Part shown: positions 6,666-11,130 of the stretch, in pieces
Layout of the letters: each line of letters opens with the position of its first letter
Position numbering within the stretch: the stretch's first letter is position 1
Source of the DNA: Oligoflexia bacterium
GTDB taxonomy: Bacteria > Bdellovibrionota > Bdellovibrionia > Bdellovibrionales > UBA1609
DNA length: 11,130 bases
Assembly: GCA_026914095.1 (NCBI GenBank)
Contig: JAPPIY010000221.1
Span: 1 to 11,130, forward strand
Direction of reading: 5' to 3'
Made by a program: the position numbers and the translations under genes
The notes under the pieces: model-generated
What the model saw: only the letters and a program-made list of their open reading frames with translations
What the model was told of the DNA's origin: nothing
The model's database searches: none

Positions 6666-7034
6666 TTACAAAACCTCCGGCGCCATAGAAATAATTTTTA
6701 CAAAGCTCTTATGTCTTAACTCTCTCGCCACAGGGCCAAAAATCCTTGTTCCCACCGGCTCTTTATTATTGTTGATAAGAACCGCTGAATTTTCATCAAA
6801 ACGAATCGCTGTGCCGTCAGGACGGCGAATCTGATGGGCTGTTCTGACAATCACAGCCCGAGCCTTATCCCCTTTCTTAATTTTAGAGTTAGGCATAGCG
6901 TTTTTAACAGAAACCACAACAATATCGCCCACTCCCGCTGTCCTCCTGCGGGTGCCCCCTAAAACCTTTATACATTGAACCAACTTGGCTCCTGAATTAT
7001 CGGCTACTTTTAATTTAGTCTGCATTTGTATCAT
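6666..7034 (-). CDS. rplN: 50S ribosomal protein L14 (uL14)
   Basis: L14 lies at the subunit interface, forms part of intersubunit bridges and contacts L19 and 16S rRNA. All 122 residues align with the family from memory: start MIQMQTKLKVADNSGAKLVQ, CIKVLGG, the middle GVGDIVVVSVKNAMPNSKIKKGD, VVRTAHQIRRPDGTAIRFDEN, then PVGTRIFGPVARELR and the conserved ending ISMAPEVL. The ATG at 7034 is preferred over the one at 7025 because families begin MIQ. The upstream SD is weak (AAGAGA). This is normally the first gene of the spc operon; only 35 nt separate it from rpsQ, so any spc promoter would lie mainly within the rpsQ tail. Confidence 0.98.
   Translation of the reverse strand: MIQMQTKLKVADNSGAKLVQCIKVLGGTRRRTAGVGDIVVVSVKNAMPNSKIKKGDKARAVIVRTAHQIRRPDGTAIRFDENSAVLINNNKEPVGTRIFGPVARELRHKSFVKIISMAPEVL
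6674..6678 (-). promoter_or_regulatory. Shine-Dalgarno site for rplE inside the rplN 3' end
   Basis: The coding-strand sequence GCGCCGGAGGTTTTGTAAATG combines the last L14 codons (Ala-Pro-Glu-Val-Leu-stop) with a GGAGG 8 nt before the rplE ATG. rplE therefore has a complete initiation site although no rplX gene lies between the two genes. Confidence 0.8.
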
Positions 7035-7069
7035 TTGGAGTCTCTTTTTATTTTTTGTATATGTTCTCT

Positions 7070-7516
7070 TTATTTTTTCCCCTCATCAGAGAAGTCGCCT
7101 TTCATTCTATCTGCTAGATCTTCTTGATTGCCCTGTTTTTGTTCTCTATTTTCCTCACTTTTTGATTCATAACCAAATACCTCTTGATCTCTATCTTGAA
7201 TCCTTTTCTTTTTTGTAGCTTGGAGCTGTTCTAACGGATCAACTATCTCATCTTCCTGAGTATTCCCTGATCCCAGAAAATCAATCAATTTCCACCTTTT
7301 TGTTTTACTTAAAGCTTTCGTTGCGCAAATGCGAACCTTATCGCCAATTTTAGCCTTATTGTGTTCATCATGAACTTTAAAAACAGATGTCTTTTTAACA
7401 TATTTTTTATATTTCGGATGTCTTACCAAGTTATAAATCAAAACAGAAATGGTTTTATCCATTTTATCTGAAATCACCTGACCTGTTAAAATATTCCTGC
7501 GGCCTCTTGCGCTCAT
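7070..7516 (-). CDS. rpsQ: 30S ribosomal protein S17 (uS17) with a long charged C-terminal extension
   Basis: S17 binds the 5' domain of 16S rRNA early in 30S assembly. Residues 1-80 form the ordinary protein: RRNILTGQVISDKMDKTISV, then HPKYKKYVKKTSVFKVHDEHN, KIGDKVRICATKALSKTKRWKLIDF. Bacterial S17 usually ends about there, at 80-90 residues. This one continues to 148. The added tail (about 81-148) is hydrophilic, rich in Glu, Asp, Lys, Arg, Gln and Asn, with few hydrophobic residues, and is probably disordered. The ATG overlaps the rpmC TGA (ATGA) and has an AGGAG SD 6 nt upstream. The frame shows no sign of being an artefact: the tail ends in TAA 35 nt before rplN. Confidence 0.95.
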   Translation of the reverse strand: MSARGRRNILTGQVISDKMDKTISVLIYNLVRHPKYKKYVKKTSVFKVHDEHNKAKIGDKVRICATKALSKTKRWKLIDFLGSGNTQEDEIVDPLEQLQATKKKRIQDRDQEVFGYESKSEENREQKQGNQEDLADRMKGDFSDEGKK

Positions 7517-7710
7517 TTTGAACTCCTGTCTTTTTTATTTAAAGCTGTTTGTATTCTGGCAATATCTCTCCTTAAAAAACGAAGACTCAAAGGGTTGCTT
7601 AATCTTTGCATTTTAAGCTTCATGCGAGAGTCAAAAAGCTCTTTTTTTAAACCCGCCAGTTTTTTCCATAATTCTTTTCTCTCCAAATGAGCCATCTCTG
7701 AATACTTCAT
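7513..7710 (-). CDS. rpmC: 50S ribosomal protein L29 (uL29)
   Basis: L29 is a small helical-hairpin protein near the polypeptide exit tunnel, beside L23, at the docking site for trigger factor and SRP. At 65 residues the length is typical. The sequence has the first helix with ELWKKLAGLKKELFDSRMKLKMQRLSNP and the second helix with RFLRRDIARIQTALNKK, matching the family pattern. A consensus SD, AAGGAGGT, overlaps the rplP stop codon and lies a few bases before the ATG. Its stop overlaps the rpsQ start. It sits in the invariant rplP-rpmC-rpsQ order. Confidence 0.96.
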   Translation of the reverse strand: MKYSEMAHLERKELWKKLAGLKKELFDSRMKLKMQRLSNPLSLRFLRRDIARIQTALNKKDRSSK

Positions 7711-7719
7711 ATTACCTCC

Positions 7720-8127
7720 TTAATGTCTTTCTAAAAACTTGCATTTAAAAGGGAGTTTATGACTGGCTAAGCGAAAAGCCTCTTTAGCCTGCTCGCCTGT
7801 CACCCCGCTAATCTCAAATAAAATACGGCCTGGTTTGATAGAGGCGGTCCAAAACTCTACATCTCCTTTTCCTGATCCCATACGAGTCTCCAAAGGTTTT
7901 TTTGTAATCGGCCGATCCGGGAACACACGAATCCACAATTTCCCACCCCTTTTAACATAACGAGAGATAGCAATACGGCTGGCCTCAATTTGTCTGTCTG
8001 TCATACGGCCGGAACTGAGGCTTACCAAAGCATAATCACCAAAAGCAAGCTCTGTTCCTCTTTTGGCTAAGCCTTTAAATTTCGTTCGGTGCTGTCTCCG
8101 CCATTTTACTTTTTTAGGACTGAGCAA
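7720..8127 (-). CDS. rplP: 50S ribosomal protein L16 (uL16), TTG start
   Basis: L16 organises the tRNA sites near the peptidyl-transferase centre and is added late in 50S assembly. The 135-residue product starts MLSPKKVKWRRQHRTKFKG, the standard family beginning, which fixes the start at TTG 8127-8125. It contains GRMTDRQIEASRIAISRYVKRGGKLWIRVFPDRP, the KPLETRMGSGKG loop, and SIKPGRILFEISG. Arg82 corresponds to Arg81 of E. coli L16, a residue hydroxylated in some bacteria. The gene overlaps the end of rpsC by 14 nt. An extended SD, GGAGGTGA, precedes the TTG and probably compensates for the weaker start codon. Confidence 0.97.
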   Translation of the reverse strand: MLSPKKVKWRRQHRTKFKGLAKRGTELAFGDYALVSLSSGRMTDRQIEASRIAISRYVKRGGKLWIRVFPDRPITKKPLETRMGSGKGDVEFWTASIKPGRILFEISGVTGEQAKEAFRLASHKLPFKCKFLERH

Positions 8128-8782
8128 AACTCACCTCCGGTTTAACCTCTCTTCTTTTATAAACATCTCCATGATAAATCCAAACTTTAACACCTGTTGT
8201 TCCATAAGTTGTAAAAGCCGTTGCCGCGCCATAATCAATATTAGCTCTTAAAGTGTGAAGTGGAACCTGCTTTTCGTTATACCACTCGGAACGGGCAATT
8301 TCAGCGCCATCCAGCCGGCCCGCCACACGGACCTTAATGCCTCTCACCCCTCTGCGAACAGCTCCAGCTATAGCTTTTTTAACGGCCCTTCGCCAAGAGA
8401 CTCTTTTTTCTAACTGAAGCGCAATATTTTCCGCCACAAGCTGAGCTTCTATATCTGGCTTTCTCACTTCATGAATATCCAATATAACCTTATTAGAAGT
8501 TTGCTTTTGAACATCCTCAGTCAAAGCGTCAATCCCCACGCCTTTTTTGCCAATCACAACCCCTGGGCGAGAGGTGTAAATAATCAGCTTGACATGATTG
8601 ACTGTCCTTTCAATTTCTATTTTAGAAACTCCAGCTCCTTTAAGTTTGTTTTTTATATAAGCTCTCAAATGATAATCTTCTTTAATGTTGTCTGCGAATT
8701 TTCGGCCTTTCACAAACCAGCGGGATCGCCAATTTAAAATAACACCTACTCTTAATCCTGTAGGATGAACCTTCTGACCCAT
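8114..8782 (-). CDS. rpsC: 30S ribosomal protein S3 (uS3)
   Basis: S3 lies at the mRNA entry channel of the small subunit and, with S4 and S5, contributes to mRNA unwinding. The 222-residue protein starts MGQKVHPTGLRVGV, the family signature. A type II KH domain follows with the GKKG loop at residues 78-81, then the S3 C-terminal domain: Arg131, Arg132 and Lys135 in RRAVKKAIAGAVRRGVRGIKV match the basic residues linked to helicase function in E. coli. GRLDGAEIARSEWY and TTYGTTGVKVWIY are also conserved. It begins 2 nt after the rplV stop. The C-terminal tail is short compared with E. coli S3 (233 residues). Confidence 0.98.
   Translation of the reverse strand: MGQKVHPTGLRVGVILNWRSRWFVKGRKFADNIKEDYHLRAYIKNKLKGAGVSKIEIERTVNHVKLIIYTSRPGVVIGKKGVGIDALTEDVQKQTSNKVILDIHEVRKPDIEAQLVAENIALQLEKRVSWRRAVKKAIAGAVRRGVRGIKVRVAGRLDGAEIARSEWYNEKQVPLHTLRANIDYGAATAFTTYGTTGVKVWIYHGDVYKRREVKPEVSFAQS
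8131..8138 (-). promoter_or_regulatory. Strong Shine-Dalgarno site deciding the TTG start of rplP
   Basis: GGAGGTGA lies 3 nt before the TTG at 8127 inside the 3' end of rpsC. It is close to a full complement of the 16S rRNA tail and supports the non-ATG start. Confidence 0.8.
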
Positions 8783-8784
8783 AA

Positions 8785-9117
8785 CTACCTCTCACTTAAA
8801 ACCACTTCAATATGGCTTTGCTTCTTGTTGTAAGGAGCAGACGAACCCCTTGCCCTAGGGCGATACCTTCTTAAATGCGGTCCCTGATTGACAGCTACCG
8901 ATTTTATATACAAGTTATCTACATCAATCACTTTTTTTTGCTCGGCTTGAGCCACAGCCGATTTTAACAGCTGTTCTATCATAAAACCCGATTTTCTCTT
9001 ATTGAGAGAAAGAATGTTTAAAGCCGTGTTAATATCTTTGCCTGACACCAAACGAGCCACTTCTCTGGCTTTTAAAACACCGGTTCGGGCATATTTTAAT
9101 TTTGCTTTGACTTCCAT
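8785..9117 (-). CDS. rplV: 50S ribosomal protein L22 (uL22)
   Basis: L22 lines the nascent-peptide exit tunnel with a long beta-hairpin; changes in that loop cause macrolide resistance. At 110 residues it has normal length. Recognisable parts are AKLKYARTGVLKAREVARLVSGK at the N-terminus, the ALNILSLNKRKSGFMIEQLLKSAVAQAEQ helices, and the hairpin region VNQGPHLRRYRPRARGSSAPYNKKQSHIEVVL. No resistance-type insertion or deletion is evident in the loop by eye. An AAAGGA SD lies in the 15-nt gap after rpsS. It stops with TAG 2 nt before rpsC. Confidence 0.97.
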   Translation of the reverse strand: MEVKAKLKYARTGVLKAREVARLVSGKDINTALNILSLNKRKSGFMIEQLLKSAVAQAEQKKVIDVDNLYIKSVAVNQGPHLRRYRPRARGSSAPYNKKQSHIEVVLSER

Positions 9118-9132
9118 TTTTCTTTATCCTTT

Positions 9133-9414
9133 CTACTTTTTAACAGGAGCTTTTTTATCCCCTGAATGCGCTTTAAATTGCCTTGTTGGAGAAAACTCCC
9201 CCAATTTATGACCAATCATATTTTCAGAAATAAAAACAGGAATAAACTTCTTTCCATTATGAACGGCAAAAGTCAATCCCACAAAGTCGGGGGTGACAGT
9301 AGACCTGCGAGACCAAGTTTTGATCACTTTTTTATCTCCAGATTTTTTAGCTTTGTCAATTTTATCCATTAAGTGATAATCAACAAAAGGGCCTTTTCGG
9401 ACTGATCTTGACAT
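9133..9414 (-). CDS. rpsS: 30S ribosomal protein S19 (uS19)
   Basis: S19 is in the head of the 30S subunit beside S13 and contacts the A-site tRNA region. The family start is MSRSVRKGPFVD, so the ATG at 9414 is chosen, giving 93 residues. An open frame continues upstream to 9447 but overlaps rplB. An AGAGGAA SD at 9423-9429, about 8 nt before the chosen ATG, supports the shorter form. Other hallmarks are VIKTWSRRSTVTPDFVGLTFAVHNGKKFIPVFISENMIGHKLGEFSPTR. It starts 4 nt after the rplB stop and ends with TAG. Confidence 0.97.
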   Translation of the reverse strand: MSRSVRKGPFVDYHLMDKIDKAKKSGDKKVIKTWSRRSTVTPDFVGLTFAVHNGKKFIPVFISENMIGHKLGEFSPTRQFKAHSGDKKAPVKK

Positions 9415-9418
9415 AACT

Positions 9419-10249
9419 TTACTTCCTCTTTTTACGACGAGCCACAATCATAGAATTGGTTCGTTTATTGTTTCTTGTTTTTAAACCCTTGCAATATTGC
9501 CCCCAAGGCGTCATAGGATGGTTTCCCTTCCCCACTCCTTCACCTCCACCCATAGGATGATCAATAGGGTTCATAGCCATGCCTCTCACACTGGGCCTTT
9601 TCCCCTTCCAGCGACTGCGCCCCGCCTTTCCAATAATAACATTTTCTTGCTCCATATTTCCCAACTGGCCAATAGAAGCTCTACAGCTTGACAAAACCAA
9701 TCGGCTTTCCCCGGAAGGCATTTTAATTTGGCAGTATTTCCCTAGGTGAGCCGCTATGACAGCCTGCGCCCCTGCGCTTCTAACCATCTGCCCCCCTTTA
9801 CCAGGCCTCAACTCAATATTATGAATGGGAACACCTGTCGGTATTAAAGACAATGGAAAGCAATTGCCCGGCTGAATGTCAGACTTTTTATCATTGGCAA
9901 TCACAGGGTCTCCTTGTTTTAAACCCACAGGGGCTAAAATATAAGATTTAGCTCCATCTCTATAATGAATCAAAGCAATATAACAAGTGCGGTTGGGATC
10001 ATATTCAATAGAAAAAACTTTTCCCGGCACTCCTATTTTATTTCTTTTAAAATCAATTAAACGGTAAGCTCTTTTGTGCCGCCCTCCATGATGACGAACT
10101 GTAATGCGCCCCAGATTGTTCCTAGCAGACTTCTTATTTAAACCTCTCACCAAAGATTTTTCAGGACGAGAGCGCGTCAATTCGGCAAAGTCCAAAACAG
10201 AACGATGTTTTGGAGAGTTTTTTCCGCCTTTATAAAATCTAACACCCAT
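9419..10249 (-). CDS. rplB: 50S ribosomal protein L2 (uL2)
   Basis: L2 is among the largest and most conserved 50S proteins; it binds 23S rRNA near the peptidyl-transferase centre and helps subunit association. The 276 residues are of normal length. Hallmarks in order: RNNLGRITVRHHGGRHKRAYR, IDFKRNK, the OB-fold region with IEYDPNR, YILAP, HNIELRPGKGGQMVRSAGAQA, MPSGESRLVL, NVIIGKAGRSRWKGKRPSVRG, MNPIDHPMGGGEG, TPWG and the basic tail VARRKKRK. His231 corresponds to the functionally important His229 of E. coli L2 (mature numbering) and is kept. The usual second His of the HPHGGG motif is Met here. The ATG lies 2 nt after the rplW stop. Confidence 0.98.
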   Translation of the reverse strand: MGVRFYKGGKNSPKHRSVLDFAELTRSRPEKSLVRGLNKKSARNNLGRITVRHHGGRHKRAYRLIDFKRNKIGVPGKVFSIEYDPNRTCYIALIHYRDGAKSYILAPVGLKQGDPVIANDKKSDIQPGNCFPLSLIPTGVPIHNIELRPGKGGQMVRSAGAQAVIAAHLGKYCQIKMPSGESRLVLSSCRASIGQLGNMEQENVIIGKAGRSRWKGKRPSVRGMAMNPIDHPMGGGEGVGKGNHPMTPWGQYCKGLKTRNNKRTNSMIVARRKKRK

Positions 10250-10251
10250 AA

Positions 10252-10530
10252 TTAATTCCCCTCAAAAACCGTAATTTGCTCACCCGGCTTAAGCCGCACA
10301 AAAGCTTTCTTCCAATATTTCACTTTTCCGGCCCGTCTTCTCACTCGGCGGGATCGCTTTCTGAAAATAGCTGTTTTCACACTTGCCACTTTCACATTAA
10401 AATACCTTTCCACATGATCTTTAATGGCCGTTTTATCCGCTTGTTTGCTCACCTTAAAAACATAGATGCCCTTTTCGGCTTTCAGATTATTTTTTTCTGT
10501 TATTAAAGGTTTTTTTATAACATAAGACAT
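10252..10530 (-). CDS. rplW: 50S ribosomal protein L23 (uL23)
   Basis: L23 sits at the exit-tunnel mouth and is the docking point for trigger factor and SRP. The 92-residue form starting MSYVIKKPLITEKN at ATG 10530 is preferred. A longer frame from GTG 10545 exists, but the GGAG at 10540-10543 overlaps that GTG codon and lies 9 nt before the ATG, so it is the SD of the shorter form. Conserved parts are the PLITEK start, YVFKVSKQADKTAIKDHVE, FNVKVASVKTAIFRKRSRR and the KKAFVRLKPGEQITVFEG ending. It begins one base after the rplD stop. Confidence 0.96.
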   Translation of the reverse strand: MSYVIKKPLITEKNNLKAEKGIYVFKVSKQADKTAIKDHVERYFNVKVASVKTAIFRKRSRRVRRRAGKVKYWKKAFVRLKPGEQITVFEGN

Positions 10531-10531
10531 A

Positions 10532-11130
10532 TTAAGAAACTCCACATTTTTTATAGACTGTATTTAATAACTGAGGCGTTAAAACCAGTCTATCAAATTT
10601 TAAAATATCATAGACATTTAAAGCTTGAGCTGGCAGACATTTGAAATTTCTTAAGTTCTTACAGGCTCTTTTAAACTCTTCTTGACTGCTCTCATCCACT
10701 AAAAGAGCTTTATCCCAACTCATTTTTTTAAACCGCTCTGCAAGCTCTTTTGTTTTGCCTTCAGCCGATTGCATGCTCTCTACAAAAATCAGTTTATTTT
10801 CTTGAAACATATAGGACAAAGCATTTCTTAAAGCGCTCTGCCTCACTTTTTTAGGCAAAGCCCAGTCATAAGATCTTTTACGAGGCCCATGGGACACTCC
10901 TCCGCCTTTTAAAAGAGGGGAGCGAATAGAGCCTTGTCTGGCCTGGCCCGTTCCTTTTTGCCGAAAAGGCTTTTTGCCTCCTCCACTCACATCCGAACGG
11001 GTTTTGCTATTGTGATCCCCCGCGCGGCGGCGGGCTAATTGCCAATTTACAACTTCATGCAATAAAGATCGATTTAATTTTTCTATTAAAACAGATGGTT
11101 TTATTTCCAACTCTGAATGTTTTTTGCCTT
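10532..11130 (-). CDS. rplD: 50S ribosomal protein L4 (uL4), 5' end cut by the window edge
   Basis: L4 binds 23S rRNA and extends a loop into the exit tunnel; in E. coli it also represses the S10 operon. The frame is open through the right edge. A TTG at 11110 could start a 192-residue product, but the codons before it (GKKHSE) match the L4 register, and the aligned E. coli protein has about 10 more residues upstream. The true start is therefore probably just outside. The tunnel loop is recognisable (GGGKKPFRQKGTGQARQGS, about residues 44-62 from the TTG), followed by IRSPLLKGGGVSHGPRKRSY and the C-terminal globular domain with DRLVLTPQLL. No S10 leader or rplC is in view. Confidence 0.96.
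   Translation of the reverse strand, partial: GKKHSELEIKPSVLIEKLNRSLLHEVVNWQLARRRAGDHNSKTRSDVSGGGKKPFRQKGTGQARQGSIRSPLLKGGGVSHGPRKRSYDWALPKKVRQSALRNALSYMFQENKLIFVESMQSAEGKTKELAERFKKMSWDKALLVDESSQEEFKRACKNLRNFKCLPAQALNVYDILKFDRLVLTPQLLNTVYKKCGVS

Noticed and set aside
9541..9570. L2 motif DHPMGGGEG in place of the common DHPHGGGEG
   Set aside because: The functionally important first histidine is kept, and Met at the second position is, as I recall, also found in L2 of other bacterial groups, so it is not evidence of a defect.
5003..9691. Several plus-strand open frames of 60-90 codons opposite the ribosomal protein genes
   Set aside because: They are antisense shadows of firmly identified ribosomal genes, with no family motifs of their own.

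Overview
This window is a long stretch of the conserved S10-spc ribosomal protein cluster, read entirely on the minus strand. From right to left it runs rplD (cut by the right edge), rplW, rplB, rpsS, rplV, rpsC, rplP, rpmC, rpsQ, rplN, rplE, rpsH, rplF, rplR, rpsE, rplO and secY. After secY come genes for exported proteins instead of the usual adk/map/infA/rpmJ-rpsM continuation: a signal-peptide-bearing HELAH-type metalloprotease, apparently split by a one-base frameshift, and the N-terminal part of a lipoprotein cut by the left edge.

The host is an A+T-rich Gram-negative-type bacterium. Most starts have good Shine-Dalgarno (SD) sites (GGAGG, AAGGAGGT, GGAGGTGA). The style of SecY and S8, plus secreted metalloprotease and lipoprotein genes, suggests a deltaproteobacterium-like or Bdellovibrionota lineage. 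That is an impression from remembered family sequences, not a search result.

The ribosomal genes are packed tightly. Stops and starts overlap (ATGA or TAATG) or lie a few bases apart, so one long transcript with translational coupling is likely. Only two spacers stand out: 120 nt between rplR and rpsE, and 63 nt between rpsE and rplO.

The main anomaly is what is missing. rplX (L24) is absent from between rplN and rplE, which abut with zero bases. rpsN (S14) is absent from between rplE and rpsH, which overlap by one base. rpmD (L30) is absent from between rpsE and rplO. rplE has thus lost both of its usual neighbours. S17 carries a charged C-terminal tail of about 68 residues. I see no CRISPR array, tRNA, rRNA, insertion sequence or clear terminator, and no convincing plus-strand gene.
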